This document shows positions 1 through 6,139 of a stretch of 8,556 nucleotides of DNA, piece by piece; the first letter of the stretch is position 1, and the number at the start of each line of letters is the position of its first letter. The notes below the pieces were generated by a model. The model searched no databases and was not told the origin of the DNA. It saw only the letters and a program-made list of their open reading frames with translations. The DNA comes from Anaerolineae bacterium (lineage in GTDB: Bacteria; Chloroflexota; Anaerolineae; 4572-78; J111). The stretch covers positions 1 through 8,556 of the forward strand of contig JAGRBY010000302.1 of assembly GCA_020433835.1 (NCBI GenBank), given 5' to 3'. Made by a program: the position numbers and the translations under genes.

Positions 1-307
1 CTAAATGGGTGACAACGAGCATCACGCCCAGTAAATCGGCAAAGGTATCTTGGATGAGTTGAACACAGTCGAGCGGGAGCAGATCGGCCAGATCGGTGGC
101 CGGATCGGGGTCATCAGTGGGGAGAGGTGGGGGTGCTGTTGAGGCAGTCTTACGGCTAAACCACTGGTCAACCTGGTCGCTGGGAAAGCGCCACTGCTTA
201 CCGACCTTAATCGCCGGCAGCCGGCCCGCTTCCGCCATCCGATAGATCGTTGAGCGGTCTACTTGCAGCAAGTTCTGCATATCTTTCGCGGTCAGCATAT
301 CCGTCAT
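1..307 (-). CDS. Excisionase-type helix-turn-helix regulator with probable PocR sensory domain (3' end beyond window)
   Basis: 102 codons are visible, reading leftwards and still open at position 1, so the C-terminus is missing. Residues 5-28 form a helix-turn-helix (LTAKDMQNLLQVDRSTIYRM), followed by a wing with the family pattern AGRLPAIKVGKQWRF and a DQVDQWF helix, as in HTH_17/excisionase-family domains related to MerR. A Pro/Asp-rich linker covers about residues 54-75. The last visible residues (LPLDCVQLIQDTFADLLGV, then MLVV) fit the opening helix and first strand of a PocR ligand-binding domain, but only about 25 residues of it are present. The ATG at 305-307 is chosen because AGGAG (plus-strand ctcct, 314-318) lies 6 nt upstream. 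A near-consensus promoter precedes it. The gene is divergent from the methyltransferase cassette and its base composition is more GC-rich, so it is probably host rather than cassette. The HTH assignment is firm; the PocR assignment is inference. Confidence 0.85.
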   Translation of the reverse strand, partial: MTDMLTAKDMQNLLQVDRSTIYRMAEAGRLPAIKVGKQWRFPSDQVDQWFSRKTASTAPPPLPTDDPDPATDLADLLPLDCVQLIQDTFADLLGVMLVVTHL

Positions 308-342
308 TGGATGCTCCTGTTTGTGAAATAAATTACAATTAT

Positions 343-371
343 ATTATAGTGCACATTATGCAGAATGTAAA
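343..371 (-). promoter_or_regulatory. Near-consensus sigma-70-type promoter for the HTH regulator
   Basis: Read on the minus strand, TTTACA (366-371, 5 of 6 to the -35 consensus) is followed by a 17-bp spacer and a perfect TATAAT (343-348). It lies about 36 nt upstream of the ATG of the HTH gene and points towards it. The spacer contains a TGCACATTATGCA element (350-362), a likely place for repression. No experiment supports it, but hexamers and spacing together are unlikely by chance in so short a region. Confidence 0.7.
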
Positions 372-426
372 GGGGGTAAATTTGCTAGTTGGGGGTATTT
401 TGTATGCATTAGATGCATTATGTGCA
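350..426. promoter_or_regulatory. TGCATTA-type repeated elements flanking the promoter (candidate operator pair)
   Basis: TGCACATTATGCA at 350-362 and TGCATTATGTGCA at 414-426 are inverted copies of each other with one mismatch in 13. A third partial copy, TGCATTA, lies at 405-411, exactly 9 bp before the one at 414-420. The first copy is inside the -35/-10 spacer of the minus-strand promoter and the other two lie upstream of its -35. This arrangement suits a dimeric repressor or autoregulator, possibly the HTH protein itself, but the binding protein is unknown. Confidence 0.4.
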
Positions 427-515
427 AGGATGGTGTGAGTAATACGTAAAACATCAGTTATTATACTCCCTAATGGTTCAGTTTTTAACTGGAGAAATTT
501 CCTCGCAAATCTTTT

Positions 516-540
516 GCGGCAGGAGGGGATATGGTATACT
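516..540 (+). promoter_or_regulatory. Candidate extended -10 promoter of the ATPase/methyltransferase operon
   Basis: TATACT (535-540, 5 of 6) is preceded by TG one base upstream (TGGTATACT), the extended -10 form that tolerates a poor -35. The best upstream -35 match is weak (TTGCGG at 514-519, 15-bp spacing). It would start transcription near 547, giving a leader of about 190 nt before the ATPase gene. No better promoter was found between 547 and 736. The stretch 308-736 otherwise holds only the minus-strand promoter, its repeats and AT-rich sequence without a convincing gene. Confidence 0.35.
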
Positions 541-736
541 TAATGTGACTTCATTTCTCGACCTCGCTTTTAAGATTCGTTTATTATTATATCTTCATTT
601 TTGTTTGTTCTTTAGCGCATTATGTTTTTATCCTAGTAATATCTCCAGGAAAATATTGGTACAAAGATTTATAACTCTTATTCCAAATGGAAATAGTTAG
701 GTCGTTTAAGGATTCTTTATTAGGCAGTGAAAACGT

Positions 737-2713
737 ATGGTCAATAAAAATAATTCATCACATACGGAAATCTCACAACCATCACTTCTTCAGTTATTAG
801 AAGAGCGTGAAGCCTCTGGCAAGGTGACCAGCTGGACCCTCAAAACAGATGACAGAGTATTAGCACGAATTAGTGATGGTATATATCGACATCCATCTTC
901 TGCATTGCGTGAGTTAATTGCAAACGCATATGATGCTGATGCAAGTATTGTTCATGTTCGTACAGATGCGCCAAGGTTTAAAGAAATATCGCTCCGCGAT
1001 GATGGATATGGCATGGATAAGGCATCTCTGGAACATTTGGTTGAACATATAGGTGGAAGTGCAAAAAGAACCCAAACAGGAAGCGAACTGGGTATCACAA
1101 ACGAGACAGATCCAAGCCTGAGTCCAAACGGAAGAAAGCTGATTGGAAAAATAGGAATTGGTCTTTTTTCAGTAGCACAACTCACACGTCAATTCAGAAT
1201 AATAACGAAGAGAGCTGGAGATAAATATAGGTTAGTTGCTGATGTAATTTTAAAAACCTATTCGGAAGACAGTTTAGCCGAATATGATCCTGGTAACGAC
1301 AATGTGGTAACAGGTAAAATTGATATTAGATCAGTCGAAGCCACAGACATTACTTCGCACGGGACAGAAATAATTTTACTGAATATTCAACCACCCGCAG
1401 TGGATATGCTCCAGAGCAGGGAGTTATGGGAGAGGGTTGTAGAAAAAGATAATGAATATAAGGTTAAAGTAGACCCTCCATCGTACCACATAGGTAGTGT
1501 ACAGATAGATGATGACCAAGATATATTTCGAGTTCTACCTTCACTACCTTGGGATCAAGACGATTCGGCAGAAGACAAGTCGAAGCAGCTGTTCTCTAAA
1601 ATGCTTGAAGAGTCGAACAAAACAACTGCAAAACCAAAACTGGTCACAACTTACGATGAATACTTACAGACATTATGGAATTTAGGGCTTTCACTACCCT
1701 TGCCGTATGTTATTGGCCCCCATCCATTTGATCTTACATCTGACGCTATGCCTCACTTCTATTTGTTGTCCAATGAAGCAAAAGGTCAAGCCACACAAAT
1801 TGAACTTGATGAAGGTCAGCCGCTACGTGCAAAGCTAAAACTTGAAGCCCCTTTTAGACCACCAAATGATAAGTTCGAAGTTTTTGTAGATAATGTCAAA
1901 ATTCAGAAGCCAATAACATTTACAGAATTTCCAGAGGCAAGCCGTGATAATGATAGGAAACGACCAATTTTGTTTATTGGCCGTTATAAGGCGCCACTTG
2001 AAAAGTTGCCAGAAAATATTGTCGGTGGGCGCGAACTCGAGTTTGAAGCTTATTTTCTTTGGACACCAAAAGTTGTTCCTACAGAGCATGCTGGTGTAAT
2101 GGTTCGAATTGCTGATGCAAGCGGCACCCGGTTTGATGAAACGTTCTTTAGCTATCAAGTTCAGGAACTGCGTCGTCTCAGTCAAATTTCGGCAGAGATA
2201 TTTGTGCGTTCTGGGCTTGATGCAGCACTCAATATCGACCGAGAATCATTTAATTTTGGCCATCCACACGCAAAAATACTGTCTTCTTGGGTCCATAGAG
2301 CAATGCGTCAGGTTGCAAACACGCAAAAGCGGTTAGCAAAAAAAGAGCGTGACGAAGAAAGAGAACAAGCATCCATATTGCAGAAAAGCAATCTGCAACA
2401 AATAGTGGAAAAGCGAGCTCAGGAAATAGGTCGTGAACCAAAGCCAGTCAAAATACTCGATGCAGTAAATGATACAATCGCAATACAGGAACGAGCATCC
2501 GGAAGTATTGTAATTACAACGAGCAGTATCCAGCCAGCACTTCCCGAAGGTACAGGTGTCAAGCAACAACAAGATAAAATGATCTTAACTGACAAAATGA
2601 AAAGTATTGTTCAAGTCCTTGAAGCATTTGGGGTTCTGGATGATCTTGCATATGAAAAGCGTGAACAGTTGATTACCACAATAGCAGAAATTTTGGGGGA
2701 GGGTAATCAATGA
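737..2713 (+). CDS. GHKL (Hsp90/MutL/MORC-like) ATPase of a modification/defence cassette
   Basis: A 658-aa cytosolic ATPase with a GHKL (Bergerat) fold in its N-terminal third. The N box is at residues 59-68 (ELIANAYDAD, with E59 as probable general base and N63 for Mg binding). Motif G1 is D88-D-G-Y-G-M93, G2 is GKIGIGLFS at 137-145, and the closing GT motif is SHGTEIILL at 208-215. Residues 105-136 form a lid with GGSAKR. The middle (about 430-480) has the S5/transducer look of Hsp90/MORC proteins. Residues 480-525 (ISAEIFVRSGLDAALNIDRE, then SFNFGHPH) form a conserved-looking block, and about 525-565 is a charged coiled coil. An in-frame TGA at 728-730 leaves ATG 737 as the first possible start, although its Shine-Dalgarno is poor. 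Its stop overlaps the next ATG in ATGA. Prokaryotic MORC/MutL-like ATPases next to methylases are known in restriction-modification-like operons; that role here is inference. No nuclease motif is seen in it. Confidence 0.85.
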   Translation: MVNKNNSSHTEISQPSLLQLLEEREASGKVTSWTLKTDDRVLARISDGIYRHPSSALRELIANAYDADASIVHVRTDAPRFKEISLRDDGYGMDKASLEHLVEHIGGSAKRTQTGSELGITNETDPSLSPNGRKLIGKIGIGLFSVAQLTRQFRIITKRAGDKYRLVADVILKTYSEDSLAEYDPGNDNVVTGKIDIRSVEATDITSHGTEIILLNIQPPAVDMLQSRELWERVVEKDNEYKVKVDPPSYHIGSVQIDDDQDIFRVLPSLPWDQDDSAEDKSKQLFSKMLEESNKTTAKPKLVTTYDEYLQTLWNLGLSLPLPYVIGPHPFDLTSDAMPHFYLLSNEAKGQATQIELDEGQPLRAKLKLEAPFRPPNDKFEVFVDNVKIQKPITFTEFPEASRDNDRKRPILFIGRYKAPLEKLPENIVGGRELEFEAYFLWTPKVVPTEHAGVMVRIADASGTRFDETFFSYQVQELRRLSQISAEIFVRSGLDAALNIDRESFNFGHPHAKILSSWVHRAMRQVANTQKRLAKKERDEEREQASILQKSNLQQIVEKRAQEIGREPKPVKILDAVNDTIAIQERASGSIVITTSSIQPALPEGTGVKQQQDKMILTDKMKSIVQVLEAFGVLDDLAYEKREQLITTIAEILGEGNQ

Positions 2714-3975
2714 GTCCGGAAAGCCAGGATTTCGAAGAATTCTCAGACAATCAAATAGGAGATGATCTTGTTTCCTCTGCTTACTCAGATGTTATTTCAA
2801 CTGAGTTTGTCGAAGTAGCGCAAAAAAAGTCGTTTCAACCCTGGCACCTTCCTCGGAAACATTACTGCCGACTAAAGCAATGGGCTTATCATACTCAAAA
2901 GCTTCAAAGGGAGCTAAAAATATCTAGGCCAGCACGAGAAAGACCCCTTCGCTATCTAACGTTACCTGGAGACGAATTGTTAGATATTCGAGTTTTGTCG
3001 CGGGTTATGAAAAATGCGGGTATAAAAATGCAATTCCTTGGATTTAATACGGCATTAGATAAACTAAGAAGTGCGGAATCAGATCTATCGTTTTCTGAGG
3101 TGCGCCAGTTAGAAGGAATATATGAAAAACCATCAGAAATAATTCAACACCGCATAGAGAATATAACTGATCAAAATTCAACAGCCAGACAAAAGGTAAT
3201 CGAACATCTTCCTTTCGATGTTATTAATCTTGATTTCACGGGGTCTATGGTTGGTCAAGCCCCTCTTTCTGATAAATCTTACTTTGAAGTGGTTAAATGG
3301 TTACTAGAACAACAATGTAACAGAAACAGAAATCCCTGGTTATTTTTTCTGACTGTTCCTCTTGCAAGAGACGCGCGCACTAATATTGATACTGCTAAAA
3401 ACTTGTTTAGCACTGTCTATAGTAATGCCGCAAATAAAGAATTTGCAGATGAACTTTCTAGTTTGCTACAAATTTCTAGAGGGGCAATACTTGGAGAAAT
3501 GAATGGACAGGTTTCTTTAGACAATCACCAATATAGTAAGGGTCTTGGATTAGCACTGAGTAAATGGGTACTGGGATTAATAACAACACGCACTGACCAG
3601 TGGGCATTAGAATTAATTGATCCAAAATCATATCGGGTATATGATGATGTTCCAGATATGTATTCCATGTGCTTTAAATTCATACCTTATGAAATTAGAA
3701 GTGTGGATGAGACTCAACTGACGATTCCGGTCGCTTCTTCAGCTAATCCAATATCTGAGCTGGATGCGGGACTAGAATTGCTTCGTTCAATCAGCCAAAC
3801 TGAGGATGTTGACAAGTTGTTGGATGAGGATCGAGATCTGCTAGATCAGGCAATTAAGTATAGTGCTGAATTTCTTGCTATGGCACGTTATGATCCTAAC
3901 GACTACAGGGAATGGGCTCTTATTGAAATGAAGAAACGTAATCTTTTGAAGTCAACTGAACAAAATCAGCCATAG
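2710..3975 (+). CDS. Uncharacterised 421-aa protein of the cassette, Rossmann-methyltransferase-like pattern
   Basis: I do not recognise a named family. The start at 2710 is supported by GGAGGG (2698-2703) 6 nt upstream and the ATGA overlap with the ATPase gene, implying translational coupling. After an acidic N-terminus (1-40) and a basic stretch (45-80, PWHLPRKHYCRLKQW), the order of hydrophobic strands resembles a class I SAM-methyltransferase or related Rossmann fold. These are RYLTLPGDELLDI (81-93, motif I position), MQFLGFN (107-113), FDVINLDFTGSM (169-180, motif IV position) and WLFFLTVPLARD (210-221). Motif I lacks the usual glycine-rich GxGxG, so binding of SAM is uncertain. The C-terminus (345-421) is acidic and helical. 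No endonuclease, helicase or membrane signature is evident. It could be an effector, a second modification enzyme, or an inactive structural partner of the ATPase. Confidence 0.75.
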   Translation: MSPESQDFEEFSDNQIGDDLVSSAYSDVISTEFVEVAQKKSFQPWHLPRKHYCRLKQWAYHTQKLQRELKISRPARERPLRYLTLPGDELLDIRVLSRVMKNAGIKMQFLGFNTALDKLRSAESDLSFSEVRQLEGIYEKPSEIIQHRIENITDQNSTARQKVIEHLPFDVINLDFTGSMVGQAPLSDKSYFEVVKWLLEQQCNRNRNPWLFFLTVPLARDARTNIDTAKNLFSTVYSNAANKEFADELSSLLQISRGAILGEMNGQVSLDNHQYSKGLGLALSKWVLGLITTRTDQWALELIDPKSYRVYDDVPDMYSMCFKFIPYEIRSVDETQLTIPVASSANPISELDAGLELLRSISQTEDVDKLLDEDRDLLDQAIKYSAEFLAMARYDPNDYREWALIEMKKRNLLKSTEQNQP

Positions 3976-3989
3976 GGAATTGATTTCAA

Positions 3990-5027
3990 ATGAAGCAAAT
4001 CATTAGTCTATTTTCTGGATGTGGAGGACTTGATCTTGGTTTTGAGCAAGCGCATTTTCAGCCTATTATCGCCTATGATTTATTCCATGCTGCGGTGGAC
4101 ACCTACAATTCAAACCGTAACAAAAAGCTTGCAATACAAGCTGACCTGTCGAAACTAACTGCGAAAAAAATTATTCGGCAGATTGAGAAAAGACAAATTG
4201 AGCACTCAGTCATAGGAGTTATTGGTGGACCACCTTGTCAGGCTTTTTCAAGAGGAAATGTGTATCCAAAACCGCAGGATATTAGACGTGAGCTACCAAT
4301 ACACTATGCTAAAATACTGAAAGAACTCAATAAAAAGTATAATTTACATTTTTTTGTGTTTGAGAACGTAGAGGGGTTAACTCTTAATCGCCATAAGGAA
4401 GAATTTGAACAAATTCGCAACTTATTTGAGATTGCCGGCTTCAAGTTATTTGCAAAAACATTGAATGCACGAGATTACGGTGTGCCACAGGAACGTTCGC
4501 GCGTGTTTTTAGTTGGTCTGAACAACACAATGTATCCTGATAAGGAATTCATCTTTCCAAAACCGATTTTAGGTCAAGATTTGACAGTGCAAGATGCTTT
4601 TGAAGATGCTTTTGGTGCCCCCCCCTGGCCAGAACCTGCTTTCTACAACTCCAATTTGAAACCCGAAGATATTCCATATCATCCAAATCATTGGACAATG
4701 GTTCCTCGTTCACCAAAGTTCAAAGATGGAAAATTACTTAACTCAGATGCAAATAGACGCTCCTTCAAAGTGTTGAATTGGGACAAACCAAGTGCGACAG
4801 TTGCATATGGGAATCGCGAGATTCACGTTCATCCAAGCGGAACACGAAGACTGAGCTTATACGAGGCATTAATGTTGCAAGGATTCCCCAAAAATTATAT
4901 ATTGAAAGGGAACTTAAGTGAGCAGGTTAAGATGGTATCCGATGCCGTACCTCCACCAATGGCTTTCCATTTGGCGTCATCAATTTCTGAATTTCTAGAC
5001 ACCAATTGGGTAAATGATCAGTTTTAG
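3990..5027 (+). CDS. DNA (cytosine-5-)-methyltransferase, Dcm-type
   Basis: A 345-aa enzyme that would transfer a methyl group from S-adenosylmethionine to C5 of cytosine in a specific DNA site. All core motifs are present in the usual order. Motif I is LFSGCGGLDLGF (7-18) and motif IV is GPPCQAFSRGN with catalytic C83. Motif VI is ENV (125-127), motif VIII is QERSR (167-171), motif IX is RRLSLYEALMLQGFP (286-300), and motif X is SDAVPPP (317-323), where GNAVPP is more usual. The target recognition region lies between VIII and IX (about 172-285) and contains the DKPSATV stretch; the target site cannot be read from it. The length is normal for a complete monospecific enzyme. The start at 3990 follows the previous stop by 14 nt, with TAGGGAA (3973-3979) as Shine-Dalgarno. 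It carries an unusual run of eight C at 4618-4625. It is the last gene of the cassette; no partner restriction nuclease follows. Confidence 0.95.
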   Translation: MKQIISLFSGCGGLDLGFEQAHFQPIIAYDLFHAAVDTYNSNRNKKLAIQADLSKLTAKKIIRQIEKRQIEHSVIGVIGGPPCQAFSRGNVYPKPQDIRRELPIHYAKILKELNKKYNLHFFVFENVEGLTLNRHKEEFEQIRNLFEIAGFKLFAKTLNARDYGVPQERSRVFLVGLNNTMYPDKEFIFPKPILGQDLTVQDAFEDAFGAPPWPEPAFYNSNLKPEDIPYHPNHWTMVPRSPKFKDGKLLNSDANRRSFKVLNWDKPSATVAYGNREIHVHPSGTRRLSLYEALMLQGFPKNYILKGNLSEQVKMVSDAVPPPMAFHLASSISEFLDTNWVNDQF

Positions 5028-5208
5028 ATAAAAACAAAATGTGCTAGCAAAGTTGGAAGGTTATGAAGTAGTTGCACCAGTGGAATTGGATCCTACATCT
5101 TTTCACCTCTGTAATTTATTGTAATTTCAAGCGTTAGGTTCTTCTGCAAATAAAGCGGTAGTGTGCCGTATAAAATAGTATCGGCCATCTTTACCTCAAA
5201 AAATCTCC
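5028..5208. other. Junction between the cassette and the MBL-fold gene
   Basis: 181 nt between the convergent methyltransferase and hydrolase genes. No clear intrinsic terminator is visible for either. It contains a 10-bp-spaced direct repeat of TGTAATTT (5110-5117 and 5120-5127) and a short minus-strand ORF listed separately. On the plus strand a GTG-initiated 27-codon frame (5041-5124) with no Shine-Dalgarno is probably a shadow. This is the likely right boundary of the AT-rich imported segment. Confidence 0.5.
5093..5188 (-). pseudogene. Short ORF after the MBL-fold gene, possibly the stump of an interrupted gene
   Basis: 31 codons starting MADTILYGTLPLYLQ and ending RGEKM, read leftwards. 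The ATG (5186-5188) lies 20 nt past the stop of the upstream hydrolase gene, with GAGGT 4 nt before it and a stronger AAGGAGA overlapping the hydrolase stop. It therefore looks like the second gene of a minus-strand operon. The frame stops at TAG 5093, then runs open again for about 20 codons as far as the end of the methyltransferase gene. The spacing and ribosome binding site suggest a real start, and the shortness suggests loss of the rest by insertion of the cassette. It may equally be a small protein or chance; I do not recognise the sequence. Confidence 0.35.
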
Positions 5209-6021
5209 TTAACGTCGCGGCGATTCCCGCTCAACAGCTTTTATATTGGCCACTGCATTTCCCATCTCCCTAGCGATGCTAACTGCGTCCCCCATATCAC
5301 CTTGCCACGGCTTACCGTGCCCGGGGAGCATCAGCACTTCACCCAGGTTTTCTAATACGGCCAGTGACTCAAAGCAAATCGCATGATCGTCATTAAGACC
5401 TGGCATCAGGACGCTCGGAGGGGTGGTTTTTAGCCTTATGATATCTAAGGTGCAGATTTCGTCGCCGGTAAAGAGAACATTGACCTCCGGTAAATGGATG
5501 GCGCAATGGCCGGGGGTATGACCGGGCGTGTGAATGATCTGCGGGGAACCCGGTACAGCGAGTTGATCGCCATCTTTATAGAGGTTGACTTGTTGGGGGG
5601 GATCGTGTTTGAAGGCGCTTTCAAATAGGGCGCACGGGATAACCGTAGCCAGTAACGTCGGTCGCCACAGATTTTGGATGAGGGCCGGCGGAGGAGGATC
5701 GCCACGCAGGGCAGCCCCTTCATCCGCCGTGTGCACCCAAATCTCGGCCCCCGCTTCTTGCCTGGCGCGCTCAGCAAAGCCCATGTGGTCCATATGCGCA
5801 TGGGTCAAGACGACCGCTTTGACATCGGTTAGCGGACGACCAAGTGACTTAACCCATTTAACCAGTTGCGACCAGTGGCCGGCAAAACCGGCATCGATGA
5901 TCGTTAACCCCTCTGCTGTTTCAAGACCATACCAATTAACAAATCTATAGGTGGCCTTATTGCTAAATCTGTAAATACCTTGGATAGAGTCGGTTGCCTT
6001 GCCGCTAAAAACCTTTTCCAT
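5209..6021 (-). CDS. MBL-fold (metallo-beta-lactamase superfamily) metallo-hydrolase
   Basis: A 270-aa cytosolic hydrolase with the full set of dinuclear metal ligands of the superfamily: HAHMDH at 74-79, H168 in HTPGHTPGH, D187 in LFTGDE, and H235 in LPGHGKPW. The fold starts with a GLTIIDAGF strand at 38-46. No signal peptide is present and the length is that of a single-domain family member resembling glyoxalase-II-like or quorum-lactonase-like enzymes; the substrate cannot be told. The ATG at 6019-6021 has AGAGG about 9 nt upstream. It is divergent from a MarR-family gene over a 118-nt gap holding a palindrome, so MarR control is likely. Many MarR regulators govern neighbouring detoxification or catabolic genes; that link is inference. 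Confidence 0.9.
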   Translation of the reverse strand: MEKVFSGKATDSIQGIYRFSNKATYRFVNWYGLETAEGLTIIDAGFAGHWSQLVKWVKSLGRPLTDVKAVVLTHAHMDHMGFAERARQEAGAEIWVHTADEGAALRGDPPPPALIQNLWRPTLLATVIPCALFESAFKHDPPQQVNLYKDGDQLAVPGSPQIIHTPGHTPGHCAIHLPEVNVLFTGDEICTLDIIRLKTTPPSVLMPGLNDDHAICFESLAVLENLGEVLMLPGHGKPWQGDMGDAVSIAREMGNAVANIKAVERESPRR

Positions 6022-6083
6022 GAGTTGGGGCCTCTTTGAAACTATGTTATAATTTTGTCACATATTTATATTGTCACTGAATA

Positions 6084-6108
6084 ATATAATCACTAATAGT
6101 GATTATAT
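6084..6108. promoter_or_regulatory. Perfect 25-bp palindrome, candidate MarR operator
   Basis: ATATAATCACTA and TAGTGATTATAT are exact reverse complements around a central A at 6096. The palindrome lies in the 118-nt divergent region, about 30 nt before the MarR start and about 60 nt before the hydrolase start. Each arm contains a TATAAT-like sequence (6085-6090 on plus, 6102-6107 on minus), so binding would cover potential -10 elements in both directions. Size and AT-rich dyad symmetry fit MarR-family sites. Two TTGTCA copies (6055-6060, 6071-6076), 16 bp apart, lie beside it and may be -35 elements or half sites. Confidence 0.65.
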
Positions 6109-6139
6109 ATACTGCGTACTATAACAGGAAAAGTTTCTC

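Noticed and set aside
250..438. A 62-codon plus-strand ORF over the start of the HTH regulator
   Set aside because: It lies antisense to a convincing HTH gene and crosses that gene's promoter. It is a shadow.
473..700. A 75-codon plus-strand ORF with one hydrophobic stretch upstream of the ATPase gene
   Set aside because: It has no Shine-Dalgarno, begins upstream of the only promoter candidate, and has low-complexity AT-driven composition with no recognisable pattern. It is most likely chance.
2338..4170. Runs of seven A in each cassette gene (2338-2344, 2822-2828, 4164-4170) as phase-variation sites
   Set aside because: Such A runs are expected in AT-rich coding sequence with many Lys codons; only the C8 tract stands out.
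381..5052. TTTGCTAG at 381-388 and its inverted copy at 5045-5052 as possible insertion ends
   Set aside because: An 8-bp match between two regions of this size is expected by chance, and the flanking bases do not extend it.
5041..5124. A GTG-started 27-codon plus-strand frame just after the methyltransferase gene, considered as a restriction-nuclease remnant
   Set aside because: It has no ribosome binding site and no recognisable motif, and it overlaps antisense the better-supported minus-strand ORF.
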